From the NCBI GenBank assembly GCA_946902985.2, contig OX336393.1:51395265-51459264 (forward strand): a DNA stretch of 64,000 bases. The letters run 5' to 3'. Position 1 is the first letter of the stretch, and each line of letters opens with the position of its first letter. Positions 42,554 through 53,924 of the stretch are shown here, in pieces. The position numbers and the translations under genes are program-made. This stretch comes from Meconema thalassinum. Its lineage: Eukaryota > Arthropoda > Insecta > Orthoptera > Tettigoniidae. The notes beneath the pieces are model-generated. The model did not search any database, was not told the origin of the DNA, and saw nothing but the letters and a program-made list of their open reading frames with translations.

Positions 42554-45500
42554 AGCTGATTGATTTCCTCCGAGTTTCAAACTCCTCGCTTATGTCGTTT
42601 AAGAGATACACGGTCCGTTAGGAATATTTCAACCCACACTTTTCATCCCTTTCACCTCATAATATACACTACATCGAAAACCCATTAGACATGTGTCAGG
42701 TTATTTTTAATGATTAGTATATATGCCAAGTATCACATCCCCAAATGAAACCACTCGTGAGATATAGTTATTCAATGAAATGCACGTTTACCCCCCCCCC
42801 CCCTTAACACCTATTTAGAACCTGAATATTCTAAACTCTTTCCTCAGTGGACGTTTTCGACATACAACGAACATATCCCCAAAATGTCATGTTTCTAACT
42901 TTAATAATTTTGGCTGGGCTATGATGAGTGAGTGAGTCAGTCAGGACATTTCCTTTCATTTATTTTTGATAATTTCACCCCTCCCCATGAACCCCTTAAA
43001 TTGGATTTATGAAACAAAAGGTCGAACACCTATTTACTTATTTAAAGCTGTTTTCCCCCTGAGTTTGATGAGTGAGTAAGTGAGTCAATCAGTTAGGACA
43101 CTTTCTTTCCTGTTTTTTTTTTTCCAGAATTTCACCTCTCACCAAGGGCCCCTTAAATTGGATTTATGAAAAAAACAGTCGAACACCTATTTACTTGTAT
43201 TTTAAGCTGTTCTTTTCCCGCCGAATTTCAAACTTCTCGCCTATGTCCTTTAAGAGATACACGCTCCGTCAAGAATCCCTCAACCACCAATTTTCACCCA
43301 TATCACCTCATAATATACACCACATCGATAAACCCTTAGACATATGTCTGATTATTTTTAATGATTAGTTTATATACCGAATATCACATCCCCTAAGAAA
43401 CAACTCATGATATATCGTTATTCAATGAAATGCACGTTTACCCCCTTAACATCTCTTTAAAACCCGAATAAACAAAAATCATTCCTTAGTTGACGTTTTC
43501 GACATACAGCGAACATATACCCAAAATTTCATTTTTCCAACTTTAATAGTTTTCGCTGGGCGTGATGAGTGAGTGAGTCAGACAGGACATTTTCTTTCAA
43601 TTATTTTTACCAGAATTTCACCCCTCCCTATGGGCCCCTTAAATTGGATTGATGAAAAAACGCTTGAACACCTATTAACTTATTTTTAAAGCTGTATTTT
43701 TCCCCTGAGTTTGGTGAGTGAGTTAGTCAGTTAGGACACTTTCTCTCCTTTTTCCCCCTGAATTTCACCCCACTCCATTGGCCCCTTAAATTAATTTATG
43801 AAAAAACGGTCGAACACCGATTTACTTATCTTTTTAGCTGATGATTTTTCGCTGCGTTTCAAATTTCTCGCCTATGTCGTTTAAGAGATAGGCCTACACG
43901 CTCCGTTAGGAATCCTTCAACCCCCACTTTTCACCCCTTTCACCTCATAATAATACACCACATCGAAAAAACCTTAGACACATGTCTGCGTATTTTTAAT
44001 GATTAGTTTATATGCCGAGTATCACATCCACAAATGAAACGACTCGTGAGATATTGTTATTCAATGAAATTCAGGTTTAACCCCCTTAAGACCCCTTTAG
44101 AGCCTGAATATTCAAAAATCCTCCCTTAGTGTACGGTTTTGACATACAACGAACATATCCCCAAAATGCCATGTTTCCAATTTCAATATTTTTGGCTGGG
44201 CGATGATGAGTGAGTGAATGAGTCAGGACATTTTCTTTCATTTTTTTTCCTTCAGAATTTCACCCCTCCCGATGAACCCCTTCAATTTGATTGATAAAAA
44301 AACTGTCGAACAGCTATTTACATACTTTAAAGCAGTTTTTCCCCCTGAGTTTGATGAATGAGTCAGTCAGTCAATCAGTTAGGACATTTTCTTTCCTGTC
44401 CCCTCCCTCCCACAGAATTTCACCCCTCCCCATGGGCCTCTTAAATTGGATTTATGAAAAAAAAAAACGGTCAAACACATATTTACTTATTTATATGCTG
44501 ATTTTTTTCCGCTGAGTTTCAAACTCCTCGCCTATGTCGTTTAAGACATACACGCTCCGTTAGGAATCTTTCAATCCCTACTTTTCACCCCTTTCACCTC
44601 ATAATATACTCCACATTGAAAAACCTTCAGACACGTGTCTTACTTTTTAATGATGAGTTTATATGCCGTGTATCACATCCCCCAATGAAACCAATCGGGA
44701 GATATTGTTATTCAATGAAATGCAGGTTTAACCCCATTAGGACCCCTTTAGAACCTGAATATCCGAAAATCCTCCCTTAGTAGACTGTTTTGAAATACAA
44801 TGAACATATCCCCAAACTGTCATGTTTCTAACTTCAATCATTTTGGCTGGGCGATGATGAGTGAGTGAGTGAGTGAGTGAGTCAGGACATTTTCTTTCAA
44901 TTTTCTTTTTTCAGAATTTCACCCCTCCCCATGAACCCCTTAAATTTGATTTAAGAAAAAAAACTGTCGAACAGCTATTTACTTACTTTAAAGAAGTTTT
45001 TCTCCCTGAGTTTGATGAGTGAGTGAGTCAGTCAATCAGTTAGGACACTTTCTTTCCTGTTTCTCCCCCCCCCCCCGTCCAGAATTTCACCCCTCCCCAT
45101 GGGCCCCTTAAATTGGATTTATGATGAAACGGTCAAACACATATTTACTTATTTTTATGCTGATTTTTTCCCGCTGAGTTTCAAACTCCTCGCCTATGTC
45201 GTTTAAGAGATACACGCTCCGTTAGGAATCTTTCAATCCCCACGTTTCACCCCTTTCATCTCATAATATACACCACATCGAAAAACCCTCCGACTCGTGT
45301 CTTCTTATTTTTAATGATGAGTTTATGTGCCGAGTATCACATCCCCCAATGAAACCAATCGGGAGATATTGCTGTTCAATGAAATGCAGGTCTACCCCCT
45401 TAACACCCCTTTAGAACCCGAATATCCAAAAATCCTGTTTTAGTGGGCATTTGCGGCCCTTGGGGAAGCTGCATACCAAATTTCATTCCAATCCGTTTGA

Positions 45501-45562
45501 TAGTTTCTGTGATTTCGTGATGAATGAATGAGTGAGTGAGTGGTATTTGACAAATATATAGT
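41705..45562 (+). repeat. Large dispersed repeat of ACTAGC-start type containing a ~650-bp tandem array
   Basis: Starts ACTAGCTGAAGTACCCGTGC then TTCGCTACGCG and ends after CAAATTTCATTCCAATCCGT and GATTTCGTGATGAATGAATG near 45540. Those ends resemble the tails of RTE-like non-autonomous retroposons. Coding potential is nil. The interior is mostly tandem units (next entry). Confidence 0.7.
42180..45430 (+). repeat. Tandem repeat, period about 640-660 bp, five units
   Basis: The anchor TTATTCAATGAAATGCA recurs at about 42221, 42768, 43418, 44057, 44708 and 45371 (spacings 547, 650, 639, 651, 663). Each full unit holds two copies of a TTTCACCCCTCCCCATGG / CCCCTTAAATTGGATTTATG block separated by ~150 bp and a GAGTGAGTGAGTCAGTCAGG block. 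The first unit lacks about 100 bp. Includes a TTTA microsatellite at about 42478-42552 and C-runs at about 42789 and 45065. Confidence 0.9.
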
Positions 45563-45759
45563 AGAAGATAGTGTCAAGTCTTTGTTATGCTAAACTCGGT
45601 TGACAGTGCTGTGTGAGAAGTTGAGTAACTAACGTGATTTCAAGTAAAGATCCTCATTTTCTATACCGGTAGTGTAGAGCGCAACTGGCATCCAGTCGGC
45701 CGTGTCTCGACTTGAGCTATGTTGCCATGGAAACTATCTGCCTTGCCATTCCTTCATGA

Positions 45760-45975
45760 GTATATTTTATGATTTGATTAGCATGTGCTGGAGTGCAAAA
45801 GGTTCGAAATCAGAAGAATGAGAAAGACTATCGTAAATTCATGTAGCCAGCGGTTCCTTCTGGGTCCTAAACTATGTGTATGCAAAATTTGGTTGAGATT
45901 GGTGGAACGGTGTAGATTTGTATACGGAACAGATCCACATACATACCCACATACAGACTTTCACTTTTATATATT
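45760..45975 (+). repeat. Retroposon-type tail
   Basis: TGCAAAATTTGGTTGAGATT, GGTGGAACGGTGTAGATTTG, then CACATACATACCCACATACA and a TTTTATATATTAGAT end. This is the usual form of RTE-like non-autonomous tails. Confidence 0.5.
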
Positions 45976-46141
45976 AGATATTGTAGTAAGAAATTATTAT
46001 CGTCTTAATTACCCAATTTCATTCTGAGTCGTCAATTCAGATGTTCTATAGTTCGAACAGCCACCATATTGAATGAGTAAAGGGTCTGTTCTTTTGCCTT
46101 GGCAATACAAGGCCACATAGATTTAATGGCCTAAGTGTAAT

Positions 46142-46182
46142 GAATCTGATGATGATCGCTTGACGATCGAAATTGGTCATCC
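46142..46182 (+). ncRNA. Hammerhead-ribozyme-like motif, second copy
   Basis: GAAT (46142-46145), CTGATGA (46146-46152), one unpaired T, GATCG/CGATC helix II with CTTGA loop (46154-46168), GAAA (46169-46172), TTGGTC, then ATCC (46179-46182). Layout and spacing equal those at 8043-8083. Helix I has one mismatch (GAAT versus GGAT), so this copy is likely less stable. The compensated change in helix II (GAAC/GTTC there, GATC/GATC-type here) supports selection on pairing in the ancestor. Confidence 0.5.
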
Positions 46183-46404
46183 AAGCGTGTTTATTAATCT
46201 CATGTAGGAAGTGTTGTACCTTGGAACGTTTGTACCTTGGAACAGTTGCATTATCTTCGATATCAGTAAACATTCTTTGGAATAGCTGGGTTGAGTTCAT
46301 TACTTTGCCACCCTAGGCAGCACTGTTTGTCTGGTGCCATCCATTGAGACTTCAGTTCCATGCATTGAACTCTAGGTAATACTGGAATGCCGACTGTATG
46401 TGAG

Positions 46405-46455
46405 CAAAGTGCGGCTTCTGGTGCGACTAGTTACACCTGGTAGTGCACGTCAAGG
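46405..46455 (+). repeat. Short dispersed repeat shared with 60.64 kb
   Basis: GGTGCGACTAGTTACACCTG followed by GTAGTGCACGTCAAGGAGGC recurs, with two changes, at about 60638-60680. Flanks differ. Function unknown. Confidence 0.75.
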
Positions 46456-46619
46456 AGGCGAGTTTGACGTATACGAACGCAAGGATGATGTACGTGCTGT
46501 GCCCATTTCAACAATGAAATATGCAAATCACAGTTTGCCAGCAATGCTCAATCGGGAGTATCGGGGTTCATGGTTTGTTCTCCCACTCTGTGACTTACAC
46601 ACTGTGGATTAAGCATAGG

Positions 46620-49600
46620 ATACACTTCCAAAAATAAACAAAATCAAATCCTACTATCAAAACATTTAATTATCCCAAATATGGCGCTAGAAAAATTAAA
46701 CAAATGAAAATACTGACACTACACTTCACACTTGTCCAAAATTGAACAAGGAATTTAAATTAAACAATTACAAAATAATAATTTCTGGTTTTCCAAAAAC
46801 CAACAAAACTCCAACTAAGTTTCATTCCCATATGGTGTCAATTCAAATTCTTTAAAATAACGAGCTCCAAATGGCTCGGTAAAGTTTACATACACTGTCT
46901 TAACCATTAAATACACATCTATTAATATTTACATGAGTATATCTGGTTTTAATCATATTATCAAAGTATGGCTAATCATTAATTAATTTTGGGCTCTCAC
47001 AATGTTCATCTGTTACCATCACTCTCTCTCAAGCTACCAACTCACTACCGTGATTGGAATAACTTGCGTATTCCCGAGCTATAGAAAACTACTGAGCAAG
47101 TCAACTTAAGATTACTCCCGGAATCTTAATGTTTTCATAAAAACTCGTGAATCACTGAATCATTAAATAATAAAGTTAGGGATTTATCATATTGTCTTCA
47201 AAGACAATTATATCTTAAGAAAGCAACGATCTGAACTCTGCAAGCGATAATAATGAATGTAAAGGGACCTCGGTTCGAATACCGGGTAACACTTCCGTGT
47301 ATTGTGACTCAGACAGCCCGTTCCTAACCTACCTCACTAAAAAAAGGGTAAGGGTCTGTCTTAACTACTTGGATTGATTTATTGCATGGAGGGAGGGATA
47401 ACCTACAGTCTCGCCTTCACTAGGGACTGGTTATCCAGCTTTAAACCAGCTGTTTCAAATGCATTTCTCTGAATGGCAAGGCTTGCGATACAAAATTAAC
47501 CACAAGACAACTATTAGGTTTCTACAGACCTATTCTTTTAGCTTCGGTAAAGTATAATTATGAAGTGTCCTCATTAGCGGGTAAGAAAATTCAATAAAAC
47601 AACCAATATTAAGGGGCTTCAACACGGACGACTCTGAGTTCGATCCTTTAAAATGCCTCGGGAACAGTATCCCAACTTTTGAGGACTTACAACATTAGCG
47701 ACTTAAGGAAGGCCTAGCCCATAACCAGCGCTCATAATACAACATAAATTGCACCCTTTTCAACACACAACATACAATGCCTCGTGATCAATATCACAAC
47801 TTTGAGGACTTACAACAGCTCATTACCGCGACTAACTGTCCCTCACAATTACTTTTACCGAGCATTTCAACGGATTCCTAGCGTGACAAATTACTTCAAC
47901 GCGCGACATGGCGCGCATACATAAATTAGCCAAGTTGCCTTTCAAAGAACCAAATAAATTCAAATCGAAGTTTGATCTACGTCTCAAAATATATATTACT
48001 CATCCTCCATTAACAATAATCATTTATACCATAAAAGACATGTATTCACAACATTTATTAATTCATCTAAAGGAGCTCTTATAGCTACCACTTCTCAATA
48101 TAAAATTCATCATAATATTCATTTATCTAATTATTATTATTATTATTACGCTTGCTTTACCATATTTATATCATTTACCATTTAACTGATATTCCACTGA
48201 CTATTTTACACAAGGGATTCATTAATACTTCACATATTTATTATATTTCCATCAAATTAATCGTTCAGATCGCGCAATCTTTATTTCACCTGTTATCAAA
48301 CATCCCTACTTTCACTCATGAGGATTATACGCAAATCTTCCCAAAACACATAATAATGAAATTGTTACTCACATGATTGTACGGTCAAAGACCGAATTCT
48401 TCACCGATGGAACATTTTCACCCACCAATTTCTTTTAAGCCATATTCATGGTTATATTTACACTCGATAACACTTTCCTAACAGCACACAAAATATATAC
48501 CCTAATCACTTTGAATATAAGGAATACCATTTTGTATTTGTTTTCACTTAAACACGGTACAATTTCACTAGAAATATATTACACTCAAAAATTTCACTAT
48601 ATTTAAATTACATAAAATTTTTATCACTCTGGCGTTAATTATTTGCCTTACACACGTGATTTCTTTATTTTTCCCGTTTCCAAGGGTTGCACTATATGCA
48701 CGTCGGCTTCCTACTCTGATGAGATGATTGAAAGTCTCGATCGAACTAACCTCACTGGAACGGCTGATCTTCTAATTCTGGGTTTGACTATCGGTTTCTT
48801 TAACTTTACTGCACGATGTCGTATCTTGCTAGACGCTAACTTGTTCGTCTAATAAAAGTCTGTCCCTGATGTATTACTATTATGATCGCTCGAACTTGTA
48901 TATCGGTGACCTAGTAATTTCCTTGTATTACTTTCTGTTACTTTGATTTGTGGCTTATTGGAGTACTCTCCAATGTTTGACTGTTCATTTGTCCACCTAG
49001 ACAAAGCCTGGAACCTCGATTCCTAAATGTTATCGTACTTCGCTCTAGCCCCCTCAGTTCAGGAACACTGGGCGTTACTATTTCGTTCTACCCTGATTTG
49101 GTTATTTAACGTACATAGAACTGTATATTTCACTGTTCTTGGGTACTTCGAAACCTTATGATGCGTCGGTTCTTTAACTGAACTATTATATTCGAGTACC
49201 TATCGCCGGTAATTTCTTAAATCCACAGCCTAAACTTTGACTGTACTGATGAACTTTATATAGTCTGAAGCTTGATGATATTATTCCTATAACAGGATTC
49301 TGATGTGTCTTCACACGGTGATACTAATGACGATACTGGACGGCCACTCCCATACGGGGTGCTCGTCTGCGATACAGCGTAACACGACCTCTCACGGTCT
49401 GGTAAAGACTGCATGCTCTTCCTGGCACATCCAGTGTTTATATCCAAATCTGCTGCAAAAAGATCAAATCCGCTTCTTCTCCAGCACTAACTTCTGTAGT
49501 AATTGTCGTATAATTTTGAAAAATATATCTCTTGAAAGCTCTTGTTTTAAACGTAACATGGTTTCTTTGATCATGAAAATCGATCACACAATTCCAAGAT

Positions 49601-50736
49601 ATTAAATAATTTGGCTCCTCAGATATGTGGGTGGTGAGGTTTATTTTTCCCTCTCTCCCTTCTCTGGGCTCGGGGAATAACTAACGACGTAATGCCGCGT
49701 CTGCAGTTCTTTCCTGTGCAAATATTATAAACTTTTTCTCCACACAAAAATCTCTTTTCCAGAATGAACAACAATGATGTGTTCATTCCATTAATTAAAT
49801 GCTTGCAAATGGCTTTATTTTAATTATTTCTCTTCTTGCGTCAATGCAAGGTTGCCGTTTTATAGCTGAGTAAGGTCTATTTCCGAAACTCCTTCTCTCT
49901 CACTCGTCGTGGAAAGTTTTTCTAGTTCTATTAATAACCATGCGCCAGCTTCTTATCGATGCGTCAAGCGTGATCTCATGCCCGCGTGACTAGTGGTCAC
50001 CCGTTCTTGCATCACATTATAACAGCCCACCTTCTTAAAATCTTTCCAATACATTCTAAAGACTGCATTATTTCCTCTCTTCTTTTGCATATAAAATATG
50101 GATTCGACGCTTGAACCAATTACACATGGGTTCAGTACGTACGGCGATATACAAGTAAAAAAGGTACTTTTGAACATTTAGGCGAACGGTAAACTAAACG
50201 GAACTTACGCCGAAATACATATTTCAAAATATCATAGTAATATGATACTTAAAATGGCTAGGAATATACGCCAACATAAAATATTATATTGCAGCCTGAT
50301 TGTTCATAAGTTTTATCCTTACATCAAAGGCAGCGTACACAATAACTATAGGCCTACTGGCAAAACATTCAAGCCGTACGTACATTAAAATTAAAATAGG
50401 GTTAGACAGGGAATGACTAAGAATAAAGAACAAAAAATGTGGTAATTGGTATTCAACATTTTTATTAACTGCAAGACAGCATTCATATGTGTGTGAATAT
50501 GCATAAGCCTACAAATAAACAATTAAATAGATGCTTAGTGAACAAAAATACACACTTTATTTATACAAAACAACCACATGTTCAATATTCTTCAAAGCAG
50601 GTCGAGACTTGGGTGGGGCTGGGTGGTATTTATGTGACCAGGGGGAAGCAGAATAATTCTTAATGTGAACAGTAGCATAGCAATCACCAGGATCCAGGTA
50701 AACCCAGTTGTACACAGTAAGAAATTCATATTTACC
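46620..50736. other. Long AT-rich unassigned region
   Basis: About 4 kb without a recognisable gene, SINE head or long tandem array. A box-B-like CGGTTCGAATACCGG at about 47270-47285 lacks a box A. A segment ending GAGGACTTACAACA occurs twice about 126 bp apart (47650-47693 and 47776-47817). The frames at 48152-50177 are short and unsupported. Confidence 0.35.
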
Positions 50737-50747
50737 ATGTTATACAG

Positions 50748-51065
50748 TTTTTTTTGTCGTGTAGCCTCCTGAGAGGCCGAGTGCTGGTATTTCCAGTCGA
50801 CGCCCGTGGGCGACCTGCGCGTCGGTATGAGAGATGGAATGGATGAAGATGAATGAATCTGGGCAAGGATGTGGAAGAAAGCGGCCGTGGCCTGTCAGAA
50901 GGTACTGTCCTAGCATTTGCCTGGTGTTGAAAATGGGAAACCACGGAAAACCATTTCAAGGACAGCCGACGGTGGGGCTCGAAACCACGTGTCTACCGTG
51001 TCAGCAGAGAGCCTGGCCCCATGACCTAACGCAGCGCTTTAGCCAGCGTAGCCACTACTGTCGGT
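50748..51065 (-). repeat. tRNA-derived SINE with perfect 11-bp target duplication
   Basis: ATGTTATACAG lies at 50737-50747 and 51066-51076. Minus strand: box A region GTGGCTACGCTGGCTAAAGC near 51036-51055 and box B GGTTTCGAGCCCC near 50970-50982, then a body with GGTTTTCCGTGGTTTCCCAT and AGGCAAATGCTAGGAC, and a run of A at the low-coordinate end. Confidence 0.9.
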
Positions 51066-51498
51066 ATGTTATACAGGTGATGAACAAAGAAAAACGTGGC
51101 ATTCTTCAGCCCAACATGTAGCAAATATTTGTGTTCACGGACTGGAAAGATTTATTTAATAAACAGGGGTGGTGGTAGAGGAATGAGCAAAAGCAAGGGA
51201 AAGCAAAATAATTCTTAAACTGTTGTTTAAAAAATTGCAAAACGACCAGTAGCGGTTGCCCATAAGGATTCCTGGATGGTGTCCTTCATACAGAACGAAA
51301 AGTGTTTTACGTTTCTCTCGATATTTTAGTTTAAAAAATTGGACTCTAATAATTCTAAGAAAATTACATGTAAAACTATAGCTCTGTCAATAAGGAATAG
51401 TCTACTGTTCGGCAATATCTCACACTCAGGTAAATTAATTTCAGGGTGCAGTTCAGTGGATCAATGTTTCAGGATGGAGTTACTTCAGTATTTGCTGT

Positions 51499-51829
51499 CG
51501 TCCACGTCATTGCGTAGTGACTAACACTCTCGGCTGTCATTCTGGAGATCCGGGTTCGATTCACGGCTATGAAAATAAATTTAATTCTGGTAGACTCAGC
51601 CTCAACCATCCTGAAAGTGGTTCTATGTGGTTTACCACTTCTACTCCAGGCAAATGCCAGGATGGTTCCTAACTTAATGCAACAGCCGCCTCCTTCCCAA
51701 TCCTCATCTGAATTACAAATACACATACTACTCACAATAATACAGGCTATCAGACAAATTCCACACACAGCCAAGTACAAGGGGTTACATGACCATGATG
51801 TCTCAAAGCCCCTCAATAAATCAACAAAA
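51499..51829 (+). repeat. tRNA-derived SINE, S1 family, with perfect 12-bp target duplication
   Basis: AGTATTTGCTGT flanks at 51487-51498 and 51830-51841. Box A GCGTAGTGACTAACAC near 51512-51527 and box B CCGGGTTCGATTCACGG near 51552-51568. The body includes CAGGCAAATGCCAGGATGGT and the tail CTCAATAAATCAACAAA. This copy defines the S1 tail seen in fragments elsewhere in the window. Confidence 0.92.
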
Positions 51830-52022
51830 AGTATTTGCTGTTGCGAAAGATGTGACTAGCAGAGCTACCTCATCAGAAGCCAATAAGGAAAGAGTTCGTT
51901 CAGCATTATCAAATATTTCTTAGTTGTCAATTCGCTGTCAGCTGACGCATTCTGGCCCAATCACAGCCCGCATTGTTCTTTGTGTAATAAATGTATGCTT
52001 TATCTGCTGCGACTTTATTAAT

Positions 52023-52455
52023 TTTTATTTATTTATTTATCGTATGGCTTTTAGTGCCGGGAGTGTCCGAGGACATGTTCGGCTCGCCTGAGTCTGTAGC
52101 TGCTTCCAGCGGACACCCTAAAGGGTGAGCTACAAGTTCCGTTCAATTTCATGTAGTTCCAACTTTCGCCACCAGATATCAATGATACCTAGTGGTGAAC
52201 GTTGGAACTTTGATAGAGCGTTCTGACGAAATCTAACCTAACAAATTTTGCTTTACACAAGTTAAGTCTGTGAAAGGATCTTTAACATGCCATAAATCTA
52301 TGACATGGGACCGCCGGCTTTACTTCCCCTCCGAAGGAAGGCATACTGAAAGATTTTTAACGCTCTTAAAAAATCCGACGACTTCGGCCGGGTTTGAACC
52401 CGCTATCTTGGGCATAGCAGTTCAGCATGCTACCGACTACGCCACCGAAGCCGCT
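52023..52455 (-). repeat. tRNA-derived SINE, S2 family, with perfect 11-bp target duplication
   Basis: ACTTTATTAAT flanks at 52012-52022 and 52456-52466. Minus strand: box A TGGCGTAGTCGGTAGCATGC (about 52426-52445) and box B GGTTCAAACCC (about 52390-52400), both exact to consensus. The ATAAATAAATAA tail is at 52023-52041. It is the best-preserved S2 copy here. Confidence 0.93.
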
Positions 52456-52475
52456 ACTTTATTAATAATAATGTC

Positions 52476-52676
52476 GTTTGTTTTATGTGGCATTTAAAGA
52501 CGCCGGGGTGCCAGAATTTTGTCCCGGAGGGGATCTTTACATGCCAGTAAATCTACTGACACGGCTCCCTCACATTTGCGCACCCTCAAATGCCAACTGA
52601 CTGCGCCAGGATTCGATCCTGCAACCTTGGGTACAGCAGGCGAGGACGTCACCGCTGAGCCACGCAACCAGCCTGC
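52476..52676 (-). repeat. tRNA-derived SINE, third type
   Basis: Minus strand: box A GTGGCTCAGCGGTGACG (about 52649-52665) exact to consensus and box B AGGATCGAATCCTGG (about 52608-52622). Inserted next to the S2 copy; target duplication ambiguous among AAT repeats. Confidence 0.8.
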
Positions 52677-52759
52677 GACATTATTATTGCCCAAGTAAAA
52701 TTCAAGTGCATAATTTCTAATTAAATTCACAATCTGGTATTGATTTAAGTAAAATAGAA

Positions 52760-53920
52760 TTTGCCGGCACCGTGGTGTTGAGGTAGCGCTCCTGGGTCCC
52801 TGCGTCGGGACTTGATGAGCTGACCACGCCAAATGGCTGGGCAGCGGTCGCTTGCAGGTCCTAGGCCCTTCATTGGCAGAAGTGCCATGGGGTGTGGGTG
52901 TGAATAGGCAATTTAAGCGTAACAAGTTAGTACTGGTAAAGAAAGAAAATGAATTCTTCACACCAGGTTCTCAGTGTAGTTACCCTTTAAATGTTACCAT
53001 TGTTGAGTTGCAAATGGTAAAAACAGGAGTTAAGGGCAGCCTTAGGATCCGGTGTCAAGAACATACAGTAAAGTATTAATTTTCATTTCATATAAATTTA
53101 ACTCGTTCTGAATGAATATGTCACAGGGGTGGAGGGAGAGGTATGTGTGTGAGCAGGAGGAAGATGGATAACTTTTAACGTGTGGTTCTAAAACAATATA
53201 CTTAATTTACAAAACAACACTTGCAGCATTCTTTGAATATTAATTCTGCCAGAGACCTCAAAGTTCAAAATGTACATACATATTTGTTTAGGACAGGGGT
53301 GGGGGCAGGTGCATGTGTGGGTGAACAGGGGGAGAGGGATGATTCTTAATGTGTAGTACAGCCCTGGCATCAATAGGGTAGAGATAGGTCCTGTTATATG
53401 TACTTAAAATATACAAGTTGATCACTAGATACAGGTGGTGAACACGGTGCAGCTCGTGTTTACCAACGAGGACAGAGGACAAAGTGTAGCGAGTTCCTGT
53501 GCGGCGCGTGAAGCAGATAAGTGCAAGCCGCTGTATTGCTGCTAAGATTGCTGTTATATATTAACTTTATTGCCACCACTAACTGCTTCATATGTAAAGC
53601 TCAAGCCATTGGGTTTGAAGAGAGAGAACGGTACCTAAAAAATAAAGCATGAAGTTCTAAGTGATGTATTTTCCATGTAGTAAACTCTAACTTAACATTC
53701 CATGGATTTGAGGGAGTACAGTAATATGTACGGTATACAGAAATGAAATGTAATGAACATAAATTACACAACTGTCTACATTCTTTCACCTTTAAATAAT
53801 AGTTATACTGATTTAAACAACAACTTTGACGGTTGTTTCCCCAGGCACTTGATTTAACACTTTCTATAGTTAAACCGAAATGCTTTGGAGGTTTTGTTTA
53901 TTTCTTACAAAAACTCAGCA
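52760..53920. other. Unassigned sequence with a possible SINE start
   Basis: GCCGGCACCGTGGTGTTGAG then GTAGCGCTCCTGG (52764-52796) resembles the 5' end of a tRNA-derived SINE, but no box B follows. The remainder, to the transposon at 53925, has no recognised feature. Confidence 0.35.
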
Positions 53921-53924
53921 TATA

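Noticed and set aside
47260..47290. tRNA gene from GGTTCGAATACC
   Set aside because: Only a B-box-like string is present; no acceptor stem, box A or anticodon arm could be drawn.
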